The position numbers and the translations under genes were made by a program. Source: Comamonadaceae bacterium PBBC1 (GTDB lineage Bacteria > Pseudomonadota > Gammaproteobacteria > Burkholderiales > Burkholderiaceae_C). Taken from it: a DNA stretch of 64,000 nt. The notes beneath the pieces were generated by a model. It saw nothing but the letters and a program-made list of their open reading frames with translations. It did no database searches and had not been told where the DNA came from. The DNA lies in contig NKIP01000006.1 of the NCBI GenBank assembly GCA_002256145.1, positions 141,838 through 205,837 of the forward strand, read 5' to 3'. This document shows, in pieces, positions 17,466-28,608 of the stretch. The first letter of the stretch is position 1. The number at the start of each line of letters is the position of its first letter.

Positions 17466-18656
17466 TCAATCAAGTGATGGCCCGGCGTCTTTGGGCAAAG
17501 TGGTCAACAGCGCCATGCCCACAACCATCACGGCGGCCGTCAGCCACAAAGCCCCCTTGAAACTGCCCGTGGCCTGCGCCATGGCCCCGGCCACGACGGG
17601 CGCGATCATTTGCGCCGCGCCGTAGCTGAGCGTCAAACGGGCCATGGCCTTGCCCGGGTTTTGGGGCGCACGCCGCCCCACCAAGGCCAAAGTCAGGCTC
17701 ACGATGCCAATGAAAGTCGCCCCATAACCCAGAGCACCGATCAGCGCTGCGGTCAGTGAACCCGACAAAGCGGGCAACACGATGGACACGGTCTGCAGGC
17801 CAAAGGCCAACAGCAAGGCCGGGATATCGCCCAACCTTCGGGCCACGCGATCCCACAAAAACACGGCTGGCATGGCCGCCAGCCCCACCAGCGCCCAGGC
17901 CAAAGCGCCCTGCCCGGCCAAAGCCGGTTCGCGCTCCACAATGGCCACGGTGAAGGTGGCGCTGATCACAAAACCCCAGCCCGCCGCAAAGTAGCTCAGC
18001 GCCATGGTCGCCATCCAGCGGCGTGAGACCTGTGTCTGCGCCCGGGCGGCGGCTGCGGCGATGGGCGCGGGCGGCACGGGCGGACGCCACAACCAGGCCG
18101 GCACAAAAAACACCAGCCCCAAAGCGGCAAAGGCCAACCACTGGTCCGACCACAGCGTCCAAATAGACGACAAGACCCAGGCCCCCAGCGCCGACACCAC
18201 AATGCCCAGCCCCAGGCCAATGAACAAGACGCCCAACTCTGGCCTGCGGCCTTGGCGCATCAGCCAGCCCAACACCAGGCCCGAGCCCAGCAGCATGCCG
18301 GTGGCGCCGCACAAACCACCCAAAAATCGCCACAATCCCCAGGCGGGCAACCAGCTCGACAGCGCCATGGCCGCCGTGGTGAGCAAGGCCATCCACAGGC
18401 CTGCGCTGTAAAAACGGTAACGCCAACGCACATCGTCCATCCAGGCCGTGACCAAGGCCCCCACGATGTAGCCCGCGTAATTGATGGCGGCCAAACCTCC
18501 CGCTGCGGCATCGTTCAAACCGGTTTGTGCCTGCAAGGCGGGCAACAAGGGCGTGTAGGCAAAACGGGCCAGGCCAATGGTCAGCACCAGGCCGCAAATG
18601 CCCCCCAACATGACTTGCCAGGCTTGCAGGGGACGGGTAATGGGTGTGGAGGGCAT
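17466..18656 (-). CDS. YbfB/YjiJ-family MFS transporter
   Basis: 396 residues with about 12 hydrophobic segments. The N-terminal GLVLTIGLARFAYTPLLPAL motif is diagnostic of the YbfB/YjiJ subfamily of major-facilitator permeases. Substrate is unknown. The start at 18656 (MPSTPITRPLQ) is preferred because the 54-codon upstream extension is non-hydrophobic and unlike the family. It ends 30 bp before the ycaO start on the same strand, so the two may be co-transcribed. Confidence 0.88.
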   Translation of the reverse strand: MPSTPITRPLQAWQVMLGGICGLVLTIGLARFAYTPLLPALQAQTGLNDAAAGGLAAINYAGYIVGALVTAWMDDVRWRYRFYSAGLWMALLTTAAMALSSWLPAWGLWRFLGGLCGATGMLLGSGLVLGWLMRQGRRPELGVLFIGLGLGIVVSALGAWVLSSIWTLWSDQWLAFAALGLVFFVPAWLWRPPVPPAPIAAAAARAQTQVSRRWMATMALSYFAAGWGFVISATFTVAIVEREPALAGQGALAWALVGLAAMPAVFLWDRVARRLGDIPALLLAFGLQTVSIVLPALSGSLTAALIGALGYGATFIGIVSLTLALVGRRAPQNPGKAMARLTLSYGAAQMIAPVVAGAMAQATGSFKGALWLTAAVMVVGMALLTTLPKDAGPSLD

Positions 18657-18860
18657 GGGCAGGGTATCGGTCAATCTCCACCATTGTGGCCTGAGGCCCC
18701 CCCCATTCGAAGCCGCCCTCCAAGCCCAAAGCACCTGACTGGCCTTGGCAAGCCCTTGGCGCGTCACGCAGATGACAGCCTGAGGCCCCGCCCAAAGGGT
18801 TTTCACCCTGCACAGCACAAGCCACGCACCCTAAAGTGAAACCTTCCAAGGAAACAAGCC

Positions 18861-19892
18861 ATGTCCGACAACCACTTCAACCCTCGCATCACCATGCCCC
18901 CAAAAAAACTGGCATCACCTCTCAAAAGACAATTTGGTCGCAGCCTCGGTCTTTTGCTGCTGAGCCTGGGAGCCTTCAGCGCCACCAACACTTTGGCCCA
19001 AGCTTTTCCCACCAAGCCCTTGCGCCTGGTGGTGACCTTTCCCTCGGGCGGTGCGCCTGACATCCTGGCCCGCTTGTTCAGCGAAAAAGCGCAGCTGGGC
19101 TTTCCGGTGGTGGTGGACAACCGGCCCGGAGCGGGCGGCAACATCGGCGCGGACAACGTGGCCAAGTCACCCGGCGACGGCCACACCCTGGTCCTGGGCA
19201 CCGTGGGCACCCATTCCATCAATGGGGCGCTGTACGAAAAAATGCCCTACGACATGGTCAAGGACTTCAGCCCCATCTCGCTGATCGCATCGGCCCCCAA
19301 CTTGCTGGTGGTCAACAACGCCTTGCCCGTGAAAAACGTGCCCGAGCTGATCGCCTACATGAAGGCCAACCCCAACAAGCTCTCGTTTGGCTCCCCCGGC
19401 ATCGGCACCTCGGTGCACGTCTCGGGCGAACTCTTCAAGTCCCTCACGGGCACCACCATGGAGCATGTGCCCTACAAGGGGCGTCAATTTGCCATCCCCG
19501 ACCTGATGGGCGGTAGCATCCAGGTCATGTTTGACAACATGCCCTCGGCCCTGCCCATGGCCAAGGAGGGCAAGATCCGGGCTTTGGCACAAACCACCGC
19601 TACCCGCTCACCGGCCGCGCCCGATGTGCCCACCGTGGCCGAATCGGTGCCCGGCTTTGAGGCCACCACCTGGTTTGCCATGTTTGCCCCAGCCAACGTG
19701 CCCCGCCCCGTGATCGACAAGCTCAACGCCGAAGTGCTGCGCGTGTTCAAACTGCCTGAAGTGCAAGAGCGCCTGAAGACCCTGGGCCTCGACCCGGTGC
19801 TGTCCAGCCCCGCAGAGCTGGCCCGCTACCAGGCCAGCGAAATCACCAAATGGGCCAAGGTGGTGAAGGACTCGGGCGCTAAAGCGCAGTGA
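18861..19892 (+). CDS. Bug/TctC-type tripartite tricarboxylate transporter receptor protein
   Basis: 343-residue periplasmic binding protein with a signal peptide ending near NTLAQA-FPTKPLRLVV. Family marks: VTFPSGGAPDILAR, VVVDNRPGAGGNIG, YKG at the substrate loop, and PDVPTVAES. Such receptors bind carboxylates or other small anions and are hugely expanded in Burkholderiales; most lack cognate TctAB membrane genes nearby, as here. AAGGAAA lies ahead of the ATG. Ligand unknown. It is divergent from the MFS gene. Confidence 0.9.
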   Translation: MSDNHFNPRITMPPKKLASPLKRQFGRSLGLLLLSLGAFSATNTLAQAFPTKPLRLVVTFPSGGAPDILARLFSEKAQLGFPVVVDNRPGAGGNIGADNVAKSPGDGHTLVLGTVGTHSINGALYEKMPYDMVKDFSPISLIASAPNLLVVNNALPVKNVPELIAYMKANPNKLSFGSPGIGTSVHVSGELFKSLTGTTMEHVPYKGRQFAIPDLMGGSIQVMFDNMPSALPMAKEGKIRALAQTTATRSPAAPDVPTVAESVPGFEATTWFAMFAPANVPRPVIDKLNAEVLRVFKLPEVQERLKTLGLDPVLSSPAELARYQASEITKWAKVVKDSGAKAQ

Positions 19893-19921
19893 TGCGCCCT
19901 GCGGTCACCCACTGACAGCAT

Positions 19922-20314
19922 TCAGACCAGCTCAGAGATCTCGATCAAATTCAGGTCAGGGTCTCTGAGGTAGATGGAGCGTATTTTCTGGGTGGCACCG
20001 GTGCGCATGACCGGGCCTTCCACGATGGGCCAATGGGCCTCGGTCACACGGGCCATGACCTCCTCCAGTGGCACGCTGGCGATGAAACACAGGTCCAAGG
20101 CCCCCGGCACGGGCAAATGGGCTTTGGGCTCAAACTCCCGGCCCCGCACATGCAGGTTGATTTTCTGGTGGCCAAACTTGAAGGCTTGGCGCTGAACCGG
20201 GGGCGTGCCACCCACAAAGCTTTCGAGCTGCATGCCCAGCACGCGGGTATAAAAGTCGATGCAAGCGGCCTCGTCGCAGGTGGTCAGCACCAGATGGTCC
20301 AAGTGGTCGATCAT
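19922..20314 (-). CDS. VOC-family glyoxalase/dioxygenase-like protein
   Basis: 130 residues, one VOC module: IDHLDHLVLTTCDEAACIDF, then YTRVLGMQ, KINLHVRGREFEPKAHLP, and DPDLNLIEI near the end. This matches the small VOC subgroup often labelled VOC-family virulence protein. It is likely a metal-dependent lyase or resistance-type enzyme with unknown substrate. The start at 20314 has AGGAGTTT upstream. It lies 40 bp after the CaiB/BaiF gene on the same strand and is probably co-transcribed with it. Confidence 0.85.
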   Translation of the reverse strand: MIDHLDHLVLTTCDEAACIDFYTRVLGMQLESFVGGTPPVQRQAFKFGHQKINLHVRGREFEPKAHLPVPGALDLCFIASVPLEEVMARVTEAHWPIVEGPVMRTGATQKIRSIYLRDPDLNLIEISELV

Positions 20315-20354
20315 TGAAAAAACTCCTCTGTGTATTCGGCGTCTGCAACAGCGC

Positions 20355-21572
20355 TCAGGCCACGATGCCCTGCTCGCGCAGCGCCTGGATTTGTGCGGCA
20401 CTCAGGCCCATGCCCGTGAGAACGGCATCGCTGTCCTGACCGATGCCCGGTGCGTTGCGCCGGTGGCCGCCGGGGGTGCGCGAGAGCTTGGGCACGATGC
20501 CGGGCACCATCAAATCGCTGCCGTCTGGCATGCGCACGGTTTGCAGCATGTCACGCGCCAGGTAGTGCGGGTCTTGGGCGATGTCGGCCACGGTGTAAAT
20601 GCGCCCTGCCGGCACGCTGGCACGGTCCAGCGCGGCCAGCACCTCGTCCACCGTGTGCTGCGCCGTCCACTGGCCAATCACGCCATCGATCTCGGCCACG
20701 CGGGCCACACGGCCGGTGTTGTCCTTCAGGGCCGGGTCTTGCGCCAGGTCGTCGCGGCCAATTTCGGCCATCAGGCGCTTGAAAATGCTGTCGCCATTGC
20801 CCGCAATCAGGGCGTAGCCGCCGTCCTTGCACAGGTAGGCGTTGCTCGGCGCAATGCCGGGCAAAGCACTGCCCGCGGGGCCACGCACCACACCAAAAGC
20901 GCTGTACTCGGGCAACAGGCTTTCCATGCAATTGAACATGGCTTCGTACAAGGCCACGTCAATCACCTGCCCCCGGCCCGAGGTCCGGCGCTCGTGCAAG
21001 GCCAGCAAAATGCCAATCACGCCGTGCAAAGCCGCCAGCGTGTCACCCAGGCTGATGCCCACACGCACCGGCACCCGGCCGGGCTCGGCCGTGAGGTGGC
21101 GAATGCCGCCCATGGCCTCGCCCACCACGCCAAAACCCGGGCGGTCGCGGTAAGGGCCGGTCTGGCCATAGCCGCTCACCCGCAGCATGATCAAGCGCGG
21201 GTTGAGCGCCAGCAAATCGTCAGGCCCCAAGCCCCAGCCTTCCATCGCGCCGGGGCGGAAGTTTTCGATCAGCACATCGCTCTCGACCGCCAGCTGGCGC
21301 ACGATGTCCTGCGCGGCGGGCTGCTTGAGGTCCAGCGCCAAAGACTGTTTGTTGCGCGACTGCACCTGCCACCAGACCGAGGTGCCGTCTTTCATCAAGC
21401 GCCACTGGCGCAAGGGGTCACCCGCGCCGGGGGGCTCGATCTTGACCACATCGGCCCCAAAATCGCCCAGGGTTTTGGCCGCAAAAGGGCCTGCAATCAA
21501 CTGGCCCAATTCGAGGACCTTGAGTCCAGCCAAGGGGCCGGTGGCGGGTGAAAAAGCTTTGTCTGCGTTCAT
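20355..21572 (-). CDS. CaiB/BaiF-family (class III) CoA-transferase
   Basis: 405 residues. The N-terminus GLKVLELGQLIAGPFAAKTL then GDFGADVVKIEPPGAGDPLR is the family signature, followed by YGQTGPYRDRPGF and GRGQVIDVALYEAMFNCMES. The family moves CoA between carboxylic acids (formyl, carnitine, bile acid, citramalate and others); the substrate here is not determinable. The start at 21572 (MNADKAFSP) is preceded by GGAGG. The neighbouring Bug receptor and VOC protein suggest catabolism of an organic acid (inference). Confidence 0.9.
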   Translation of the reverse strand: MNADKAFSPATGPLAGLKVLELGQLIAGPFAAKTLGDFGADVVKIEPPGAGDPLRQWRLMKDGTSVWWQVQSRNKQSLALDLKQPAAQDIVRQLAVESDVLIENFRPGAMEGWGLGPDDLLALNPRLIMLRVSGYGQTGPYRDRPGFGVVGEAMGGIRHLTAEPGRVPVRVGISLGDTLAALHGVIGILLALHERRTSGRGQVIDVALYEAMFNCMESLLPEYSAFGVVRGPAGSALPGIAPSNAYLCKDGGYALIAGNGDSIFKRLMAEIGRDDLAQDPALKDNTGRVARVAEIDGVIGQWTAQHTVDEVLAALDRASVPAGRIYTVADIAQDPHYLARDMLQTVRMPDGSDLMVPGIVPKLSRTPGGHRRNAPGIGQDSDAVLTGMGLSAAQIQALREQGIVA

Positions 21573-21686
21573 GGCCTCCAGTGTAGGCAATGCGCACGGC
21601 TTGACTTGATCGAAATGAACAGGTGCCACGAAACCCCAACGCCGTCCATGCACGGCTTGGCAAAGACCACCGCCACGACAGCCCCA

Positions 21687-22847
21687 TCACGCCTTGCGCA
21701 CATGCGCCTCCAGCCCCCGTCGCGGAGCCGGGCCAATCGCGGGGCCGTAACCCAGGCGGGTCCACATCTGCACCGTGTGCCCGCGTTCGGCAGCGCCCAT
21801 CAACTGGTGCACGGCCTGGTAATGCGCCGCCTGCTCGGGATATTCCTGCAAGGCCTGCGACAAGGGGTGCATCGACAAGCCCTGCGCCGTGGCGGCCAAT
21901 TGGGCCCGCACATAGGCACGCCCGGTTTGCAGCTGGGTGATGCGGTCGTTGCGCGCGGTGCTCAGCCAAAAATAAGCCGGGGTGCTGGCGATGGCGGCAT
22001 TGAAGCGCTCCAGCTGACCCTTGATTTCCGAGCTGTCCGGGGCTGAGGCTTTGGTGCGGTCAAACAAGCCCAAGGCATTCAAGGCGCGGACCATGGGTGA
22101 GTTCAGCGATATGCCGTCGCGGTGCTGGGCGATTTCCTTGGGGCCAATGCGCAGCACATGGTAAGACTCCAGCAGCGTGCGCGGCGTGACCAGCTCGGTG
22201 CGCCAGGCGTCCATGGCGATCTGTGCGTGGCGGGCCATGGCCGCCTCTTCACTCCGCGTGACAAGGCCCAATGTGACAGGCAACCCTTTGACGCTGTCGC
22301 GCACCGCCTGCAAAGCTGCGGCATCGGGTGTGCGCGCTTCGTACACGCCTTTGTGCGTGTGGCGCTTGAAGACTTGCGCAAACAGCGGGTCGGGCTGCAC
22401 CTGCGCATCGCGCACCAGGCGAATGCGGGCGGTGGGCCGGGTGTCGGGGGCCGTGGCGCTGAACTCGCCTTCGGGGAAAGGCGTGACCTCGGTGCGGTAG
22501 CCGCGCTGGCGGGCGGCCAGGTCCAGCACTTCGATGAAGGTGCCTTGGCTAATGACCAGTTGGCGCGACAGTGGATCGGTCTCGGGCAGCAGGCGGCTCA
22601 TGTCCATGCACAGCACGATGGTGCCCTGCGTGTCCAGGTCCACCAGCCACGACTGCAGGTTGTGCGCGTGTGGGGCCAGCAAAGCGTGTGACAAGACCCA
22701 GCGGCGGATGTCGAGGTTATCGGCCGGAGGCTGCCAGGCCGCGATGGCCTCGGCGGGCATGCTGCTGTCGCAAGCGGTCAAGCTGGTCACGGTGGCTGCG
22801 GCGATGAAGCCGCCGCCTGCAATGCGCAAAATTTGTCGTCTGTTCAT
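21687..22847 (-). CDS. Acg-type FMN-binding nitroreductase-fold oxidoreductase, exported
   Basis: 386 residues. The N-terminus MNRRQILRIAGGGFIAAATV carries a twin-arginine-like RR followed by a hydrophobic stretch ending ALTAC, so it is probably exported, possibly as a lipoprotein (LTAC lipobox, Cys26). The body has two degenerate nitroreductase halves (LLAPHAHNLQSWLVDL, RHTHKGVYEARTP, QGLSMHPLSQALQEYP), the pattern of Acg/Rv3131-like proteins that bind or sequester FMN. It is divergent from a LysR regulator with a 107-bp spacer, so it is the likely regulatory target. Confidence 0.82.
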   Translation of the reverse strand: MNRRQILRIAGGGFIAAATVTSLTACDSSMPAEAIAAWQPPADNLDIRRWVLSHALLAPHAHNLQSWLVDLDTQGTIVLCMDMSRLLPETDPLSRQLVISQGTFIEVLDLAARQRGYRTEVTPFPEGEFSATAPDTRPTARIRLVRDAQVQPDPLFAQVFKRHTHKGVYEARTPDAAALQAVRDSVKGLPVTLGLVTRSEEAAMARHAQIAMDAWRTELVTPRTLLESYHVLRIGPKEIAQHRDGISLNSPMVRALNALGLFDRTKASAPDSSEIKGQLERFNAAIASTPAYFWLSTARNDRITQLQTGRAYVRAQLAATAQGLSMHPLSQALQEYPEQAAHYQAVHQLMGAAERGHTVQMWTRLGYGPAIGPAPRRGLEAHVRKA

Positions 22848-22914
22848 GGTGTTTCTCCTGGGGGTTCGTCAAGGGTTTGTGAGGGTTGAAGACGATTGTC
22901 TGGAGACTAAGACC

Positions 22915-22960
22915 ATTGCACAATTGCATAAATTTAAGCACCAGTCATTCATAAATGAAT
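22915..22960. promoter_or_regulatory. Candidate LysR operator in the divergent spacer
   Basis: Two symmetrical motifs lie upstream of the LysR gene: TGCA-N4-TGCA (22917-22928) and a palindrome ATTCAT-AA-ATGAAT (22947-22960) that contains the LysR start codon. The first resembles the T-N11-A style of LysR boxes. Position between divergent regulator and target supports an operator; this is inference from symmetry. Confidence 0.4.
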
Positions 22961-23890
22961 AAGTCCAACTTCAACTGGGCCTTGATCCAGTCCTTTTTGG
23001 CGGCCATGGAACACGGCAGCCTCATGGGCGCAGCACGCGCTACGGGCGTCAGCCAGCCCACCTTGGGGCGGCACATCGCCGAGCTGGAAAGCCAGCTGAA
23101 CCTGCTGCTGTTTGAGCGCACCGGGCGGGGCCTGCAAGCTACCGGCCACGCGCTGGCACTGGCCGAGGCGGCACGCGCCATGCACGCGGGCGCAGCCGAT
23201 TTTTCTCGGCTGGCCTCGGGGGCTGGGCAATCGGTGCAAGGCAGCGTGCGCCTGTCGGCCAGCCAGCCAGTGGCTTTTCATCTGCTGCCGCCCATCCTGG
23301 CGCGCATGCGTCAAACCCTGCCTCAGGTCACGGTGGAGTTGGTGGTGAGCAACTCGGTCAGCAACTTGCTGCTGCGCGAAGCCGACATCGCCTTGCGCAT
23401 GGTGCGGCCAGAACAAGGCAGCTTGGTGGCGCGGCAAATTGGCCAGGTGCGGCTGCGCGCCGGTGCCAGCAAGGACTACTTGCAACGCCGGGGCACCCCG
23501 CAAGTGCCCGAAAATTTGGCCGAACACGACCTGATCGCGGGCGACACGAACACCGAAATCCAGCAAGGCTTTCAAGCCATGGGCTACCCGGCCAGCGCAC
23601 TGCACTTTGGGCTGCGCACCGACGATATGAATGTGCAATGGGCTGCCGTGCGGGCCGGGCTGGGCATCGGCTTCATGAGCGAGCACCAGATGCAAAGCGA
23701 CGCCGCCATCACGGCCGTCCTGCCCATGCTCACCCTGCCAACCCTGCCTGTTTGGCTCACGGTGCACCGCGAACTGCGCACCAGCGCCCGCATCCGTGCT
23801 GTGTATGACTTTTTGGCGGACGAGGTGGGGCAGGCGCTGCAAAAACAACCAGCCAACCCAAACAGCCTTGAGCAGAGGGAACCCACCTAA
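22955..23890 (+). CDS. LysR-family transcriptional regulator
   Basis: 311 residues. The N-terminal winged helix-turn-helix is clear (FNWALIQSFLAAMEHGSLMG, AARATGVSQPTLGRHIAELE), followed by the effector domain (VQGSVRLSASQPVAFHLLPP, ADIALRMVRPE, WAAVRAGLGIGFMSEH). It is divergent from the Acg-type oxidoreductase and probably regulates it and itself. The inducer is unknown. The ATG lies inside a palindrome, which would allow autorepression. Confidence 0.92.
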   Translation: MNKSNFNWALIQSFLAAMEHGSLMGAARATGVSQPTLGRHIAELESQLNLLLFERTGRGLQATGHALALAEAARAMHAGAADFSRLASGAGQSVQGSVRLSASQPVAFHLLPPILARMRQTLPQVTVELVVSNSVSNLLLREADIALRMVRPEQGSLVARQIGQVRLRAGASKDYLQRRGTPQVPENLAEHDLIAGDTNTEIQQGFQAMGYPASALHFGLRTDDMNVQWAAVRAGLGIGFMSEHQMQSDAAITAVLPMLTLPTLPVWLTVHRELRTSARIRAVYDFLADEVGQALQKQPANPNSLEQREPT

Positions 23891-23946
23891 ACGATATCAA
23901 TTCAATCCTTTGCTATCATTCAGACCCATTACAAGGAAAATGTGCC

Positions 23947-24180
23947 ATGTCAGCTGTCACCGTCAGAAACCTGCCCGAGGCCACTCACCGCGCCCTGAAA
24001 CTGCGTGCGGCCCAGCATGGCCGCAGCACCGAAGCCGAGATTCGCCTGATTTTGGAAAATGCCGTGGCCCCAAAAATGGGCTTGGGTTCGGCCTTGGTCG
24101 CGATTGGCCAACAATTGGGCGGCATCGATCTGGACTTCCCACGCGACAAGCGCCCCGTCGAACCGGCGAGCTTCGAATGA
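23947..24180 (+). CDS. FitA-like ribbon-helix-helix antitoxin
   Basis: 77 residues. It starts SAVTVRNLPEATHRALKLRA then AQHGRSTEAEIRLILENAV, a typical FitA/Arc-type RHH DNA-binding domain. The C-terminal tail (GIDLDFPRDKRPVEPASFE) should wrap the toxin. Its stop overlaps the toxin start by 4 bp. AAGGAAA lies ahead of the ATG, and a TATCAT -10-like box is at 23914-23919. As with other RHH antitoxins it probably represses its own promoter together with the toxin. Confidence 0.92.
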   Translation: MSAVTVRNLPEATHRALKLRAAQHGRSTEAEIRLILENAVAPKMGLGSALVAIGQQLGGIDLDFPRDKRPVEPASFE

Positions 24181-24635
24181 TCATCCTGGACACCAACCTG
24201 GTGTCGGAACCCCTCAAACCCTTGCCGCATCCCGGGGTCGTCCATTGGCTCAATGCCCAAGAGCCTGCCACCCTGTTCATCACCAGCATCAACTTGGCCG
24301 AGTTGCTGGCGGGCGTGGAAACCATGCCGCAAGGCAAACGGCGAGATGCCTTGGCTCTGGCCTTGTCCAACCAAGTGGGTGCACTTTTTGAAGACCGGGT
24401 ATTGAATTTCGACGCCCGCGCAGCGCAGTGTTTTGCCGGGTGCCTGGCCGGGGCTCAGGCCCTGGGTAACCCGGTGGGGTTTGCCGACTGCGCCATCGCC
24501 GCGATTGCCAAAACCAAAGGTTTTATGGTGGCCACCCGCAATGTTCGGGACTTTTTGGGCACGGGGGTTGAAGTCATCAACCCCTGGGCACAGACGAGTA
24601 CCCAAGACCCAGTTTCACAGGGCAAACTGAGCTGA
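24177..24635 (+). CDS. PIN-domain ribonuclease toxin (FitB/VapC type)
   Basis: 152 residues. The PIN acidic residues are all present: Asp5 in MIILDTNLVSE, Glu42 in LAELLAGVE, Asp104 in GFADCAIAAIA, and Asp125. It is a Mg-dependent RNase, inhibited by the upstream RHH protein; VapC relatives cut tRNA or rRNA. The ATG at 24177 overlaps the antitoxin stop, fixing the start. The tail after ~137 is poorly conserved. Intact catalytic residues and coupling argue for a functional module. Confidence 0.92.
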   Translation: MIILDTNLVSEPLKPLPHPGVVHWLNAQEPATLFITSINLAELLAGVETMPQGKRRDALALALSNQVGALFEDRVLNFDARAAQCFAGCLAGAQALGNPVGFADCAIAAIAKTKGFMVATRNVRDFLGTGVEVINPWAQTSTQDPVSQGKLS

Positions 24636-24678
24636 CCCCGAACGGTAGGCCCCGATCAGGTCACCACCGTTTGCAGGC

Positions 24679-25644
24679 TCAATCCCGGTAAATCGAAATT
24701 TGCGGTTCGGCCTGGCCTTGCACCACGCCCCGGTACATGCCTTCGGTGTTGAAAGCCAGCTGGTAGTGGCCATGCCGGTCCAATGCGATCACACCGCCAC
24801 GCCCTCCGGTGGCGTCGAGTTTGTCGCGCACCGTGGCTTGGGTGGCTTCGGCCAGGCTCAAGCCGCCATAAGCCATGCGGGCGGCGATGTCGTGCGCCAC
24901 CACGCCGCGCATGAAAAATTCGCCTGAACCGGTGGCCGACACCGCCGCCGTCGCGTCGCAGGCGTAGGTGCCTGCGCCAATCAGGGGCGAATCACCGACG
25001 CGGCCAAACATTTTGTTGGTCATGCCGCCAGTGGAAGTGGCCGCAGCCAAGTGGCCGTGTGCATCCAGCGCCACGGCCCCCACGGTGCCAAACTTGCGGT
25101 CAATCGGTTCGGGCTGGCCCTGTGGGTGCTGACCGTCGTGGTCCAGCATCACCTGCTGGTGCGCCAACGCGGCTTGCAGTTGTTGCCAGCGGTGCGCCGT
25201 GTGAAAGTATTCAGGCCCTTCCATGGCCAAGCCCTGCGACTGGGCAAAGGCCTCGGCCCCTTGGCCGATCAGCAGGACATGGCCGCTTTGCTGCATGACA
25301 GCCTGCGCCGCCAAAATCGGGTTGCGCACCGACACCACGCCCGCCACCGCACCGGCTTGGCCCGTGGCGCCGTCCATGACGGCGGCGTCCATTTCGTTGC
25401 GACCCTCGTGGGTAAAGACCGAGCCCTTGCCTGCATTGAACAGCGGGCAGTCTTCGAGCACGCTCACCGCCGCCACCACCGCATCAACAGCCGAAGCCCC
25501 CCGCAGCAGCAGTGACTGCCCTGCCCTCAAAGCCTGGCCCAAGGCATCGCGGTATTCCAGTTCTTGCGCCGGGCTCAGGTTGGCACGCGTCAAGGTGCCT
25601 GCACCGCCATGAACCAACAAAGTCACCGGGGCTGGCATGGTCAT
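24679..25644 (-). CDS. iaaA: Isoaspartyl peptidase / plant-type L-asparaginase
   Basis: 321-residue Ntn-hydrolase precursor. The autocleavage nucleophile is Thr187 in FGTVGAVALDAHGHLAAATS, followed by TGGMTNKMFGRVGDSPLIGA, as in E. coli IaaA (EcAIII). After self-cleavage the alpha and beta chains hydrolyse beta-aspartyl dipeptides and asparagine. It starts 4 bp after the stop of the upstream ABC ATPase gene, so it belongs to the transporter operon. In E. coli iaaA heads the glutathione importer operon gsiABCD; the shared context suggests linked peptide uptake and hydrolysis. Confidence 0.95.
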   Translation of the reverse strand: MTMPAPVTLLVHGGAGTLTRANLSPAQELEYRDALGQALRAGQSLLLRGASAVDAVVAAVSVLEDCPLFNAGKGSVFTHEGRNEMDAAVMDGATGQAGAVAGVVSVRNPILAAQAVMQQSGHVLLIGQGAEAFAQSQGLAMEGPEYFHTAHRWQQLQAALAHQQVMLDHDGQHPQGQPEPIDRKFGTVGAVALDAHGHLAAATSTGGMTNKMFGRVGDSPLIGAGTYACDATAAVSATGSGEFFMRGVVAHDIAARMAYGGLSLAEATQATVRDKLDATGGRGGVIALDRHGHYQLAFNTEGMYRGVVQGQAEPQISIYRD

Positions 25645-25648
25645 CCGA

Positions 25649-27663
<2,015 letters not shown>

Positions 27664-27675
27664 CCGTCAACCTCT

Positions 27676-28608
27676 TTAAAGCACGCGGCGCGGATCGTAG
27701 GCATCGCGCAGACCGTCACCGATGTAGTTGATGGCCAACACGGTGATGAAAATCAACAAACCAGGAAACAAGGCCCAGTGCGGCGCAATGTCCATGTGGT
27801 CCTTGGCGTCAAACAAAATGCGGCCCCAGGTCGGGATGTCGGGCGGAAAGCCCAGGCCCAAAAACGACAAGGTGGACTCGGCAATGATGGCCGCCGCCAC
27901 GTCGATGGTGGCCGCCACAATCACCGGCCCCATGGCATTGGGCAGGATGTGAACTGTGACTTGTCGCCAGGGGCTGGCGCCCAAGGCACGCGCGGCCTCG
28001 ACAAACTCTTTTTCGCGCAGCGATAAAAACTGTGCACGCACCAGGCGGGCCACCGGCATCCAGCGCAAGCCCCCAATGACCGCCACCACCAAAATGAACA
28101 CCCCCATCTCGGTGCCCACCCATTTCTTCAGCGTGTCGTTGAACAGGTAAAAAATCAGCAGCAGCAAAGGCAATTGGGGCAAAGACAAGAACAAGTCGGT
28201 CATCCACATGAGGAGCACATCGACCGGACCTTTGGACATGCCCGCCACCGCCCCCACCACCACACCCACCGTGATGGCAATCAGCATGGCGGCCAGCCCC
28301 ACGGCCAGCGAAATGCGCCCACCGTACAACATGCGGGCCAGCAAGTCTTGCCCCAAATCGTCGGTGCCCAAAGGATGCGCCCACGAAGGCGGCTGCATGC
28401 GGGCCGAAAAATCAATGTCGCTGATGGGCACCCGCCAAAGCCATGGGCCCAGCAAGACCGCCAGCACAATGAAGGCCAAAATGACGGTGCAAATCACCGC
28501 CAGGCGGTGGCGTTTGAAACGTCGCCAAGCCTCGCGCCCCGGCGACACCGGTGCCCTGGATTTGGGGGCCGTCTCAGGCAAAGGAGATGCGGGGGTCAAG
28601 CCAGCCAT
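27676..28608 (-). CDS. Peptide-type ABC transporter permease (DppC/GsiD type)
   Basis: 310 residues from ATG 28608 (MAGLTPASPLP); an upstream in-frame start at 28638 is possible. It has the DppC N-terminal cytoplasmic stretch ending WRRFKRHRLAV, the HPLGTDDLGQDLLARMLYGG motif, five or six membrane helices, and the EAA loop (EFVEAARALGASPWRQVTVH). It overlaps the 3' end of the DppB-type gene by 35 bp, implying coupling. Confidence 0.93.
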   Translation of the reverse strand: MAGLTPASPLPETAPKSRAPVSPGREAWRRFKRHRLAVICTVILAFIVLAVLLGPWLWRVPISDIDFSARMQPPSWAHPLGTDDLGQDLLARMLYGGRISLAVGLAAMLIAITVGVVVGAVAGMSKGPVDVLLMWMTDLFLSLPQLPLLLLIFYLFNDTLKKWVGTEMGVFILVVAVIGGLRWMPVARLVRAQFLSLREKEFVEAARALGASPWRQVTVHILPNAMGPVIVAATIDVAAAIIAESTLSFLGLGFPPDIPTWGRILFDAKDHMDIAPHWALFPGLLIFITVLAINYIGDGLRDAYDPRRVL

